The notes: generated by a model not told the origin, from the sequence alone. Positions 1 to 7,343 are shown, counted from the first letter of the stretch. The stretch is DNA of 15,457 bases from SLRI01 sp036796215 (GCA_036796215.1 DAIRDJ010000091.1:1-15457); one strand, 5' to 3'. Made by a program: numbers and translations.

Positions 1-23
1 TTTTTGATACGGGGGAGCGGCAG

Positions 24-1055
24 ATGCGCAAGCGACGACTTGGTCTGATTGGCCTTGGGATGGCGGTGACGCCACATGCGCAGAGCCTGATCGAGCTCGC
101 TGATCGCGTCGAGGTCACCGCCTGGGGCCCGTCCGCCGCCAGACGTGCTGCCTTCACTGAGCGCTTCGAGCTGCCTGTGGTCGAAGAGGCCGCTGCTATC
201 CTCGAAGACCCGACGATCTCGGCGGTGCTGCTGCTCACGCCGCCCGATGCGCGGCTCGATCTCGTCCGGCGCGTTGCGGCCGCCGGCAAGCATCTCTTGA
301 TGGAAAAGCCGCTCGAGCGGACGCTCGCTTCTGCCGAGCAGTTGGTCGACCTCACCGAGGCCGCCGGCATCACCACCGGCGTCGTGTTCCAGCACCGCTT
401 TCGCGAGACGGCCGAGGCGTTGCGTCGGTGTCTCGCCGATGGTTCGCTCGGCACGATCGCCACGGTGCAGCTGGACGTCCCGTGGTGGCGGCCGCAGAGC
501 TACTACGACGAACCTGGGCGGGGCACGCTTGCCCGTGACGGCGGCGGTGTCCTGATCACGCAGGCGATCCACGGCCTGGACCTGATGTTGAGCTTCACCG
601 GCCCTGCCGCCAGTGTTCAGGCGATCGCCGGTACCTCCGTCCTGCATCGGATGGAGGGCGAGGATTTCGTCGGCGCCGGCATCACGCTTGCGAGTGGAGC
701 GCTGGGTGCGCTCTGCGCCACCACGAGCTTCTATCCCGGCCGAACGGAGACGCTGATCATCGCCGGTACGACGGGCACGGCCGTTCTGGCGGGCGGCAGG
801 CTCGATCTGCACCGCCACGACGGCACGGCCGAGACGGTCGGTGGCTCGGGCGGCGAGGCAGGCGGTATCGGCGGTGGTGCCGATCCCATGGCCTTCAGCC
901 ACGCCTGGCACAAGGCGGTGATCACCGACTTCCTCGACGCGCTCGACGAGGCGCGACCACCGCGGGTGACGGCGCGCACCGCACTCGACGTGCATCGCCT
1001 GATCGACGCCCTGCTACGCTCGGCTGCGTCCGGCCAGCGAACGACCGTCGGCTGA
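24..1055 (+). CDS. Gfo/Idh/MocA family NAD(P)-dependent oxidoreductase
   Basis: Predicted 343-residue cytosolic dehydrogenase of the Gfo/Idh/MocA family, which oxidises or reduces sugars, inositols and related polyols with a nicotinamide cofactor. The N-terminus (residues 5-14, LGLIGLGMAV) is the Rossmann nucleotide-binding strand and turn, in a degenerate form. The hallmark EKP motif is at 94-96, with K95 the expected catalytic lysine. The C-terminal substrate half carries a glycine-rich stretch (GRGTLARDGGGVL, 165-177) followed by AIHGLDLM (181-188), where H183 and D186 fit the usual HxxD catalytic positions. Length is normal for the family. The start is supported by a GGGGGAG ribosome binding site at 11-17, six bases before the ATG. 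It stands alone, convergent with the purH block, so context does not reveal the substrate. The family call is firm; the specific reaction is unknown. Confidence 0.93.
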   Translation: MRKRRLGLIGLGMAVTPHAQSLIELADRVEVTAWGPSAARRAAFTERFELPVVEEAAAILEDPTISAVLLLTPPDARLDLVRRVAAAGKHLLMEKPLERTLASAEQLVDLTEAAGITTGVVFQHRFRETAEALRRCLADGSLGTIATVQLDVPWWRPQSYYDEPGRGTLARDGGGVLITQAIHGLDLMLSFTGPAASVQAIAGTSVLHRMEGEDFVGAGITLASGALGALCATTSFYPGRTETLIIAGTTGTAVLAGGRLDLHRHDGTAETVGGSGGEAGGIGGGADPMAFSHAWHKAVITDFLDALDEARPPRVTARTALDVHRLIDALLRSAASGQRTTVG

Positions 1056-1064
1056 GCCGGCCGG

Positions 1065-1157
1065 TCAAGGGGCAATCGCATAGGTCATCGGCCGCTCCAT
1101 CAGCAGGGCAATGAGCACGAAGACGAAGGTGAGATAGACGACGGCACGCTCGACCAT
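1065..1157 (-). CDS. Predicted 30-residue single-helix membrane peptide
   Basis: Short reading frame of 30 codons: MVERAVVYLT, then FVFVLIALLM, then ERPMTYAIAP. Residues 5-20 form one strongly hydrophobic helix with charged residues on both sides (E3, R4; E21, R22), as in a single-pass membrane peptide. The ATG is preceded by TTGGAG (1165-1170 on the minus strand) with a 7-base spacer, a good ribosome binding site. It lies 162 bases downstream of purH on the same strand and ends 9 bases from the convergent oxidoreductase stop codon. I do not recognise a family and assign no function. The case rests on hydrophobic composition, the ribosome binding site and position; at this length a chance frame cannot be excluded without comparative data. 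Confidence 0.5.
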   Translation of the reverse strand: MVERAVVYLTFVFVLIALLMERPMTYAIAP

Positions 1158-1164
1158 CGAAGGG

Positions 1165-1170
1165 CTCCAA
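1165..1170 (-). promoter_or_regulatory. Ribosome binding site of the 30-aa peptide
   Basis: Minus-strand TTGGAG ending 7 bases before the ATG at 1157. It is listed because it is the main evidence that this very short frame is translated. Confidence 0.5.
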
Positions 1171-1247
1171 AGGCGGCCGGTGCCGATTTCCGACGCTCGC
1201 GCGGCCGGAGGCACCCGACGGCATCTTGACCCATCGATGATTGCCGA

Positions 1248-1255
1248 ATGGTTAA
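1248..1255 (-). promoter_or_regulatory. CtrA-like TTAACCAT element
   Basis: The minus strand reads TTAACCAT here, identical to the 8-base CtrA recognition element known in many alphaproteobacteria. It lies about 90 bases upstream of the 30-aa peptide start and about 65 bases downstream of purH. The second half-site of the classical TTAA-N7-TTAA form is poor (GCAA). An 8-mer can occur by chance, so this is only a candidate site. Confidence 0.25.
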
Positions 1256-1280
1256 GGCGCGTCTGTGATCTCGGCTACTG

Positions 1281-1294
1281 TGGCCGGCCGGCCA
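1281..1294. repeat. 14-base perfect palindrome after purH
   Basis: TGGCCGGCCGGCCA is its own reverse complement, 26 bases downstream of the purH stop codon. It could fold as a short GC hairpin in the purH transcript, but no T-run follows on either strand, so it is not a convincing intrinsic terminator. In GC-rich DNA such a palindrome may also be chance. Confidence 0.3.
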
Positions 1295-1319
1295 CCAAAG
1301 CCCCGCGGCCCAGCAGTCG

Positions 1320-2858
1320 TCAGTGCTTGAAGTGACGGCGGCCGGTTGCCAGCATGGCGATCGTGTGGTGATCGCAGGCCTGGATGACCTCTGGATCGCG
1401 CACCGACCCCCCAGGCTGGACAACGGCCGTGACACCGCTCGCTGCTGCCCGCTCGATGCCGTCGGCGAAGGGGAAGAAAGCATCGGAGGCAAGCACCAGC
1501 GGTCCGCCGTTTTGGTGCGCCACCGCTTGCCGGGCCGCGAGCTCGACTGCACCCACTCGGCTGGTCTGCCCGGCGCCGATGCCGCACGTCGTCTCGCCCC
1601 TGGCCATGACGATGGCGTTCGAGCGGACATGCCGTACGACCTGCCAGGCAAAGACGAGACCGGCCCGTTCAGCCTCGCTCGGCGCCCTTGCCGTCGGGCA
1701 GGCCCAGCTGGCGGGATCGCTGGTTGCAGTGTCGCGCGCCTGAACCAGGAGGCCGCCGGCGACGGTCTTGAGGTCGAGCATCGCGTCCTCAGGGCTGGGC
1801 AGGCGGTCGAGGGCGATCAGGCGGAGGTTGCTCTTCTGGGCCAGCACGCCGAGCGCGTCATCGCTGAAGCCTGGTGCCACCACGACCTCGAGGAAGAGCG
1901 AGGCCAAACCCTCGGCCGTCCGTGCATCGACCTCGCGGTTGAGGGCCACGATGCCGCCGAAGGCGCTCACCGGATCCGCGGCCAGGGCTCGCGTCCAGGC
2001 TTCGGCGAGGCTGTCCGCCAGTGCGACGCCGCATGGATTGGTGTGCTTGATGATGGCGACGGCGGGCCGCTCGAAGCACGCGACGAGCTCGACCGCCGCA
2101 TCGGCGTCCTGCAGGTTGTTGTAGGAGAGCTCCTTGCCCTGGAGTTGTCGGCCCGAGGCGACCCCGGGCCGGCCCTGATCGAGCCGGTAGAGGGCTGCCG
2201 TCTGGTGCGGATTCTCGCCATAGCGAAGGCTCTGGCTGCGCGGTGCTGCAACGAGGAGCGGGTCGGGCAGGGTGGCCTCGCCGAGCCAATTGGCGATCGC
2301 CGCATCGTAGGTCGCGGTGTGCGCGAAGGCCTTGCGCGCCAGCTCCAGGCGGAGTGCCGCGTCGATCCCACCAGCCGCCAAGGCCTCTTCGATCCGGGCA
2401 TAGTCGGCGGGATCGGTAACGATCGCGACATCGGCATGGTTCTTCGCGGCGGCGCGGATCATCGCCGGGCCGCCGATGTCGATGTTCTCGACGCAGGTGG
2501 CGACATCCGCACCCGAAGCCACGGTCGCGGCAAAGGGATAGAGGTTGACGACGACGAGATCGATCGGCGCGATGCCGTGCTCGGCGAGTGTCGCCATGTG
2601 GGCCGGATCGTCTCGCTTGGCGAGGATGCCGCCGTGGATCTTCGGCTGCAGCGTCTTGACCCGACCGTCCAGGATCTCGGGTTGGCCGGTAAGCGTCGCC
2701 ACGTCCCGAACCGCGAGCCCGGCGTCGCGCAACGCTCTTGCCGTTCCGCCGGTCGAGATCAGCTCGACGCCGTGCCGGGCGAGGGTGGCTGCGAGCGGGG
2801 CGAGGCCGGTCTTGTTGGAGACCGAAAGCAGAGCACGGGTCGGGCGGAACTGCGACAT
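1320..2858 (-). CDS. purH: Bifunctional AICAR formyltransferase / IMP cyclohydrolase
   Basis: Predicted 512-residue PurH, which performs the last two steps of de novo purine synthesis: AICAR is formylated by 10-formyl-tetrahydrofolate, then FAICAR is cyclised to IMP. The N-terminal cyclohydrolase (MGS-like) domain has SVSNKTG at 12-18, STGGTA at 35-40 and GRVKTLQPKIHGG at 65-77. The transformylase domain has RYGENPHQ at 212-219, the KHTNPCG signature at 271-277 (K271 and H272 expected in catalysis) and the usual C-terminus DHHTIAMLATGRRHFKH. Length is slightly below the typical 520-535. One oddity is Gln71 where the motif usually has His (KTLHPK). The start codon is 9 bases after the rsmB stop, so co-transcription with lysK-rsmB is likely. 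Identification is very secure. Confidence 0.98.
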   Translation of the reverse strand: MSQFRPTRALLSVSNKTGLAPLAATLARHGVELISTGGTARALRDAGLAVRDVATLTGQPEILDGRVKTLQPKIHGGILAKRDDPAHMATLAEHGIAPIDLVVVNLYPFAATVASGADVATCVENIDIGGPAMIRAAAKNHADVAIVTDPADYARIEEALAAGGIDAALRLELARKAFAHTATYDAAIANWLGEATLPDPLLVAAPRSQSLRYGENPHQTAALYRLDQGRPGVASGRQLQGKELSYNNLQDADAAVELVACFERPAVAIIKHTNPCGVALADSLAEAWTRALAADPVSAFGGIVALNREVDARTAEGLASLFLEVVVAPGFSDDALGVLAQKSNLRLIALDRLPSPEDAMLDLKTVAGGLLVQARDTATSDPASWACPTARAPSEAERAGLVFAWQVVRHVRSNAIVMARGETTCGIGAGQTSRVGAVELAARQAVAHQNGGPLVLASDAFFPFADGIERAAASGVTAVVQPGGSVRDPEVIQACDHHTIAMLATGRRHFKH

Positions 2859-2867
2859 GGCGATATC

Positions 2868-4145
2868 TCAGGTCTTTTTGGTGAGCCGGGCGATGAAGAA
2901 GCCGTCTATGCCGCCGGTGTCGGGCAGTAGGGCAGGATGGGTGCGCAGATCGCCTTCGGGCGTGGGCAAGAACCCCGTTTCGGCTTCGCCGATGGGCAGC
3001 CGCGCGAAATCAGGATGCGCCTCGAGGAAGCGCTCGACGATGTCGGGGCCTTCCTCGGGCTCCATCGAGCAGACCGCGTAGACCAGCCGGCCGTCCGGTG
3101 CCGTGAATGTGGCGGCCTTGGCGAGAAGAAGCTGTTGCAGGGCCGCCATGCTCATGACATCGGCGGGCCCCTTGGTCCACATGATATCCGGGTGGCGGCG
3201 GATGGTGCCCGTGGCGGTGCAGGGGGCGTCGAGCAGCACGGCGTCGAAGGGTTCTTCGGGGGCATAGTTCAGGAGATCGGCCACGACGATCTCGCTGGTC
3301 AGCCCAAGACGCCGGAGATTGCCGCGCAGCTTCTCGGCACGCGTTGCGTCCCGCTCGACACTGGTGACGACGGCACCGGCGGCGAGCAGCTGCGCGGTCT
3401 TGCCACCCGGCGCGGCGCAAAGATCGAGCACGCGCTCGCCTGAGGTCGGGTGCAGGACACGGGCGGGGAGGGTGGCAGCCAGATCCTGCACCCACCAGGC
3501 ACCTTCAGCATAACCCGGCAGCTCCTCGACGAGGCCGGCATGCGCCAGCCTGACCGTCGATGGGCCGACAACCTCTCCGCCGAGCCTCGCCGCCCAGCCT
3601 TCGGGGTCATCTTTCACCGTCAGGTCGAGCGGCGGAACTTGGCCCATGGCGGCGGCGATCGCCGTGGCGAGTGCCACCCCGTAGGCCGCCGTCCAGCGCT
3701 CTGCCAGCCAGGTCGGCAGCGTCTCCAGCGGGTCCAGTCTTGGGGGCTTTTGCCCCACGAGCTTGCGCAGCACGGCATTGACGAGACCGGGCGGCGCCAA
3801 TCGCCGGCGCTTGGCCAACTCCACACACTCGCCGACCGCTGCGTGCGGCGCGGTCTCGAGATAAAGGAGTTGGACCGCACCCAGGCGGAGCAGGTTCATG
3901 GCACTGCCCTGTTTGGGCTCGGCCGCGAGGTGGGCAGCGAGCGCCCGGTCGATCGCGGCCTTCTGGCGCAGCACCGTTGTATAGAGCAGCCGCGCAAACG
4001 CGCGATCGCGGACGCTCATGCCCGCCCGTCTGCTCAACTGGGCGAACGGCACCTCGGGCGGCTCCTGGTCGTGCAGGGTCGCATCCAACACCCGGAGCGC
4101 CAGCTCGCGTGCCGAGAGTGGACGGGTTTGCAGCTCAGCCGGCAT
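2868..4145 (-). CDS. rsmB: 16S rRNA (cytosine-5) methyltransferase RsmB, NusB domain plus MTase
   Basis: Predicted 425-residue SAM-dependent RNA m5C methyltransferase; the E. coli homologue (Sun/Fmu) methylates C967 of 16S rRNA. Residues 10-135 resemble the NusB-like RNA-binding domain (RELALRVLD, VRDRAFARLL, NAVLRKL). The Rossmann methyltransferase follows: motif I LDLCAAPGGKT at 240-250, motif IV DAPCTATGTIRRHPD at 306-320, and motif VI YAVCSMEPEEG at 356-366. The two cysteines expected in this class are present: C309 in motif IV for product release and C359 in motif VI as nucleophile. It ends with the family-typical GGIDGFFIARL. The start codon overlaps the 3' end of lysK by 11 bases, indicating translational coupling, and the stop is 9 bases before purH. 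NOP2/NSUN-type relatives without NusB are excluded by the N-terminal domain. Confidence 0.95.
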   Translation of the reverse strand: MPAELQTRPLSARELALRVLDATLHDQEPPEVPFAQLSRRAGMSVRDRAFARLLYTTVLRQKAAIDRALAAHLAAEPKQGSAMNLLRLGAVQLLYLETAPHAAVGECVELAKRRRLAPPGLVNAVLRKLVGQKPPRLDPLETLPTWLAERWTAAYGVALATAIAAAMGQVPPLDLTVKDDPEGWAARLGGEVVGPSTVRLAHAGLVEELPGYAEGAWWVQDLAATLPARVLHPTSGERVLDLCAAPGGKTAQLLAAGAVVTSVERDATRAEKLRGNLRRLGLTSEIVVADLLNYAPEEPFDAVLLDAPCTATGTIRRHPDIMWTKGPADVMSMAALQQLLLAKAATFTAPDGRLVYAVCSMEPEEGPDIVERFLEAHPDFARLPIGEAETGFLPTPEGDLRTHPALLPDTGGIDGFFIARLTKKT

Positions 4146-5718
4146 GCGCCGGACGTTCCGCCTCGAGCGCTTCCTGGATCAGCCGCCGGGTGTTGGCGAT
4201 GCCGTAGAGAGCCACGAACGAGCCGAAGCGCGGGCCCTGCTCCTGGCCGAGCAGCACCTCGTAGAGGGCCTTGAACCAGTCGCGCAGATTGGCGAAGTCG
4301 TGCCGCTTGCCGATCTCGTAGACCTCGTTCTGGATGGCTTCCGCGGGCGTGCCCTCGCCCAGCCCGGCGAGCGCCTGCTCCAGCTCCGCCATGGCCGCCC
4401 GCTCGCGCGCATCCGGCGCCCGGTGCCGCTTCGCGGGCCGCACCCGGTCCTGGTAGTAGGCGATCGCGTGATCGACCAGGCGGGCGAGGCGTGGCTGCGT
4501 CTCGGGCGTCAGGTCCGGGCTGTACTGCCGGATGAAGCCCCAGAGCACCTCGGGATCCTCGGCATTCACGACCGAGGCCAGGTTCAAGAGCATGGCGAAG
4601 CCGATCGGCACCGCATCCGTCGGCGGGTTGCCGTCGTGGATGTGCCAGACCGGGTTGCCCAGCTTCTCCTTGTCCGGCTGGCCGGGGAACGCAGCGACGA
4701 AGGTCTCGTAGTCGTCGACGTGCTTGGGGATCACGTCGAAATAGAGCTTCTTCGCCTTTTTCGGGTGCTGGTAGAGGAAGAGCTGCAGGCTCTCCGGTGT
4801 GGCGTAGCGCAGCCATTCGTCGATGGTGATGCCGTTGCCCCTGGACTTCGAGATCTTCTCGCCGTTCTCGTCGAGGAAGAGCTCGTAGGTGAAGCCCAAG
4901 GGCGGGCTGCCGCCCATCACCTTGCAGATCTGGCCACCCAGCTTGACCGAATCGATCAGGTCCTTGCCGGACATCTCGTAGTCGACCTGGAGCGCCGTCC
5001 AGCGCAAGGCCCAGTCGGCACGCCATTGCAGCTTGCAGTGCCCGCCGGTCACCGGCAGCTCGGTGAGACTGCCGTCCTCGTCGCGGAAGACGACGGTGCC
5101 CGCCTCCGGGCGGGTTTCCTCGATCGCCACCTGCAGGACCCGGCCGGACGTGGGCGAGATCGGCAGGATCGGGCTGTAGCTCGCCCGCCGCGCGGGACCC
5201 AGATGCGGCCGGACCACGTCGCAGACCGCCTCGTGCCGCTCCAAGACGCGCAGCAGGACCTCGTTGAAGGCCCCCGACTGGTAGGTGTCGGTGGCACTCT
5301 TGAAGTCGTAGTCGAAGCCGAAGCGGTCGAGAAACGCCATGAGCCGGGCGTTCATGTGATGGCCGTAGCTCTCGTGCGTGCCGAACGGGTCCGGGATCGC
5401 GGTCAAGGGCTTGTGCAGATGCGGCTGCACCAGCTCCGGATGCGGGATATTGTCCGGCAGCTTCCTGAGCCCGTCCATGTCGTCGGAAAATGCGTAGAGC
5501 CGGGTCGGGAGGTCAGAGAGGCGGTGGAAGGCCTGCCGGATCAGGGTCGTCCGGAAGACCTCGGCGAACGTCCCGATATGCGGCAGACCCGACGGCCCGT
5601 AGCCGGTCTCGAACAGCACGAAGCCTTTCGCCGGCGGGCGCTTCTCGACGCGCTCCAGGAGCGCCATGGCCTCGACGATGGGCCAGGCCTTGCTCTCGCG
5701 AATGATCGAAATGTCCAT
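4135..5718 (-). CDS. lysK: Class I lysyl-tRNA synthetase
   Basis: Predicted 527-residue lysyl-tRNA synthetase of the class I (archaeal) type, which replaces the class II LysS in alphaproteobacteria and spirochaetes. It charges tRNA-Lys with lysine in the cytosol. The class I signatures are visible: GPSGLPHIGT at 41-50 with the HIGH variant HIGT at 47-50, and the KMSKS variant KISKS at 288-292 followed by RGNGITIDEWLRY. The segment GKDLIDS (251-257) is typical of the family, and the alpha-helical tail from about 390 should be the anticodon-binding cage. It is first in a lysK-rsmB-purH block and overlaps rsmB by 11 bases. Ribosome binding is weak (GAGATC next to the ATG); the start is chosen because MDISIIRESKAWP matches the usual N-terminus. 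Often annotated lysS. Confidence 0.96.
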   Translation of the reverse strand: MDISIIRESKAWPIVEAMALLERVEKRPPAKGFVLFETGYGPSGLPHIGTFAEVFRTTLIRQAFHRLSDLPTRLYAFSDDMDGLRKLPDNIPHPELVQPHLHKPLTAIPDPFGTHESYGHHMNARLMAFLDRFGFDYDFKSATDTYQSGAFNEVLLRVLERHEAVCDVVRPHLGPARRASYSPILPISPTSGRVLQVAIEETRPEAGTVVFRDEDGSLTELPVTGGHCKLQWRADWALRWTALQVDYEMSGKDLIDSVKLGGQICKVMGGSPPLGFTYELFLDENGEKISKSRGNGITIDEWLRYATPESLQLFLYQHPKKAKKLYFDVIPKHVDDYETFVAAFPGQPDKEKLGNPVWHIHDGNPPTDAVPIGFAMLLNLASVVNAEDPEVLWGFIRQYSPDLTPETQPRLARLVDHAIAYYQDRVRPAKRHRAPDARERAAMAELEQALAGLGEGTPAEAIQNEVYEIGKRHDFANLRDWFKALYEVLLGQEQGPRFGSFVALYGIANTRRLIQEALEAERPAHAG

Positions 5719-5827
5719 GATCTCGTGCCGACATATGGGGCAACAGCGACGCCGTCAGGGGCACGTCTCTAGCAGCCACCCCGCCACTAGACCAGCACCA
5801 CCACCGCCGCAGGCGAGAAGGAGGAAC

Positions 5828-5847
5828 CGGGGAGGCAAGCCTCCCCG
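5828..5847. repeat. 9-bp GC-rich inverted repeat (5'-CGGGGAGGC aa GCCTCCCCG)
   Basis: Perfect arms of 9 bases (5828-5836 and 5839-5847) around AA, which would realistically fold as an 8-bp stem with a CAAG tetraloop. No T-run follows on either strand, and it lies upstream of both divergent genes, so it is not their terminator. It may be a dispersed intergenic palindrome (REP-like) or a protein-binding site. Only one copy is seen in this window. Confidence 0.6.
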
Positions 5848-5955
5848 CGCCCCACCGTTCTCTAGGGGAAGTGGCGGCAGGGGTCGGCGGCGCCCGCCGC
5901 TCTGCTCTTCGCCCTCGGTAAACCTCGCCCGAGATTGCTCGACCTCCACCTTCGA

Positions 5956-5970
5956 TCGACAGCTTGTCGA
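5956..5970. promoter_or_regulatory. Candidate operator TCGACA-gct-TGTCGA
   Basis: Inverted repeat with 6-base arms and a 3-base centre. It overlaps the candidate -35 of the dehydrogenase promoter, where a repressor dimer could act. No regulator gene is adjacent and the motif matches no operator I can name. Confidence 0.3.
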
Positions 5971-5991
5971 CCGAATTCAGCCTGCTATTGT
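5964..5991 (+). promoter_or_regulatory. Candidate sigma70-type promoter for the dehydrogenase/cytochrome operon
   Basis: TTGTCG (5964-5969) and TATTGT (5986-5991) with a 16-base spacer each match the consensus at 4 of 6 positions. Transcription would start near 5998, giving an untranslated leader of about 80 bases that contains the 6011-6026 hairpin. This is a visual match only. Confidence 0.3.
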
Positions 5992-6010
5992 CGGCTGGCG
6001 GCGGGGTCAT

Positions 6011-6026
6011 GCAGGCCGAGGCCTGC
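6011..6026 (+). repeat. 7-bp hairpin in the dehydrogenase leader
   Basis: GCAGGCC-ga-GGCCTGC is a perfect inverted repeat 55 bases before the ATG at 6081. It could form a stable stem in the leader RNA or serve as a binding site. Its role is unknown. Confidence 0.45.
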
Positions 6027-6067
6027 CTGCGAAGGCTCATCGCCCACGACCAACCAACTGACGATCC

Positions 6068-6073
6068 AGGGAG
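6068..6073 (+). promoter_or_regulatory. Ribosome binding site that sets the dehydrogenase start
   Basis: AGGGAG seven bases before the ATG at 6081. Together with the signal peptide beginning at that ATG, it decides against the in-frame upstream ATG at 5964. Confidence 0.7.
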
Positions 6074-6080
6074 CAGGTAC

Positions 6081-7343
6081 ATGAACAGCAAGCTACTCGT
6101 TCCGGGGTTCTTGCTCGGCACCATGCTGGCCGCGCCGGTCTCGGCGCAGGACAACATGGAGAGGCTGACCAAAATGCAGCGGACCGACGCGACCTTCACC
6201 TTCATCGAGCAGGAGGGAGCGCGGGCGGATGCGTTGCGCGACATTCTTCAATACATCAACGCGCCGGACGGTTTCGAGGTGAGCCTCTACGCCGTGGTGC
6301 CCGATGCGCGGTCCATGGCCGTGGCACCGCAGGGCACCGTGACCTTTGTCGGCACCCGCAAGGACAAGGTCTGGTCGGTGGTCGACCGCGATCGCAACCG
6401 TGTGGCCGATCAGGTGATGGACTTCGCACCGTCGATCACCTTCGATATCCCTAACGGTCCCTGCTTCTCCCGTGACGGGTTTCTCTACATCGCCGAGCGC
6501 AACCGCGTGCTGGTCTTCCCCGCCGCCGAGTTCTTTTTCGAAGGACCCGACCCGGCGGTCGGGGTGGTCGTCCCGCAGGGCGAGCTGATCCCCGTCGAGG
6601 AGGAGAGCTTCAACCACACCGCCCGCGTCTGTCGGGTCGGGCCGGACGGCAAGCTCTACATCTCGCTCGGCCAGCCCTACAACGTGCCGCCGGTCGAGAA
6701 GCACGAGATGTACGACGAGCTCGGCATCGGCGGCATCATCCGCATCAACACCGACGGCACCGGTCGCGAGGTCTATACCCGCGGTGTCCGCAACTCCGTC
6801 GGTCACGACTTCAATCCCGCCAACGGCGATCTCTGGTGGACCGACAACCAGGTCGACGGCATGGGCGACGACATTCCGCCGGGCGAATTGAACCGCCAGA
6901 CGGCGGCAGGCCAGCACTTCGGCTTCCCCTGGACCAACGCCCGGGTCGAGATGCCGGACTACAAGAACGTGCCGCGCCCCGAAGGCGTGGAGTTCATCGA
7001 ACCGCAGCTGGAGTTGACCGCACATGCGGCCGATCTCGGCATGAGCTTCTACCGGGGCAGTTCCTTCCCCGAGCAGTACCACGGCGGCATCTTCTGGGCG
7101 CAGCACGGCTCCTGGAACCGGACGACGCCGGTGGGTGCCCGGGTGATGTTCACGTCACTGGACGAGAACGGCGATGCGACGGGTGCCGAGATCTTCGCGG
7201 ACGGCTGGCTGAACGAGGAGACCGGCGAGTATCGCGGCCGCCCGATGGACGTCACCTTCCTGCCCGACGGCTCGATGCTCGTCTCCGACGACTTTGCCGG
7301 TGCGATCTGGCGGATCGCCTACAACCCGCCGCCGGCGGAATGA
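6081..7343 (+). CDS. Secreted PQQ-dependent sugar (sorbosone-like) dehydrogenase
   Basis: Predicted 420-residue periplasmic beta-propeller of the glucose/sorbosone dehydrogenase family, which uses pyrroloquinoline quinone to oxidise sugars or aldehydes. A signal peptide (MNSKLLVPGFLLGTMLAAPVSA) is likely cut after residue 22. Propeller motifs are SFNHTARVCRVGPDGKLYIS (176-195, where H179 fits the catalytic-base histidine), GVRNSVGHDFNP (235-246), LWWTDNQVDGMGDD (251-264) and GQHFGFPW (277-284); RPMDVTFLPDGSMLVSD (387-403) gives a late blade. The start at 6081 is set by the signal peptide and AGGGAG site. The stop overlaps the start of a di-haem cytochrome c gene, the expected electron acceptor. 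The substrate cannot be read from the sequence, and no PQQ biosynthesis gene is in the window. A non-PQQ NHL-type propeller is less likely. Confidence 0.88.
   Translation: MNSKLLVPGFLLGTMLAAPVSAQDNMERLTKMQRTDATFTFIEQEGARADALRDILQYINAPDGFEVSLYAVVPDARSMAVAPQGTVTFVGTRKDKVWSVVDRDRNRVADQVMDFAPSITFDIPNGPCFSRDGFLYIAERNRVLVFPAAEFFFEGPDPAVGVVVPQGELIPVEEESFNHTARVCRVGPDGKLYISLGQPYNVPPVEKHEMYDELGIGGIIRINTDGTGREVYTRGVRNSVGHDFNPANGDLWWTDNQVDGMGDDIPPGELNRQTAAGQHFGFPWTNARVEMPDYKNVPRPEGVEFIEPQLELTAHAADLGMSFYRGSSFPEQYHGGIFWAQHGSWNRTTPVGARVMFTSLDENGDATGAEIFADGWLNEETGEYRGRPMDVTFLPDGSMLVSDDFAGAIWRIAYNPPPAE

Larger units (their letters stand above)
5719..6080. other. Divergent intergenic region with several inverted repeats
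   Basis: This 362-base gap separates lysK (minus) from the PQQ dehydrogenase (plus). An open frame enters it from the dehydrogenase side (ATG at 5964), but the signal peptide and ribosome binding site place the true start at 6081. I see no convincing gene in it. It holds the palindrome at 5828-5847, a 6-3-6 inverted repeat at 5956-5970 overlapping a candidate promoter, and a hairpin at 6011-6026. The lysK promoter must lie here too, but I could not pick a clear -35/-10 pair for it. Confidence 0.7.

Noticed and set aside
1323..2930. A 535-codon open frame antisense to purH
   Set aside because: It mirrors purH on the other strand in GC-rich DNA, its translation is low-complexity and Arg/Gly/Asp-rich with no recognisable motif, and purH itself is certain.
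4018..5772. A 584-codon plus-strand open frame opposite lysK and rsmB
   Set aside because: It covers two certain genes on the opposite strand; the length is explained by codon bias (few stops in GC-rich antisense frames).
5964..6080. A 39-residue N-terminal extension of the PQQ dehydrogenase
   Set aside because: A signal peptide and AGGGAG site begin at 6081; the extension would bury the signal peptide, and its DNA contains the candidate promoter.
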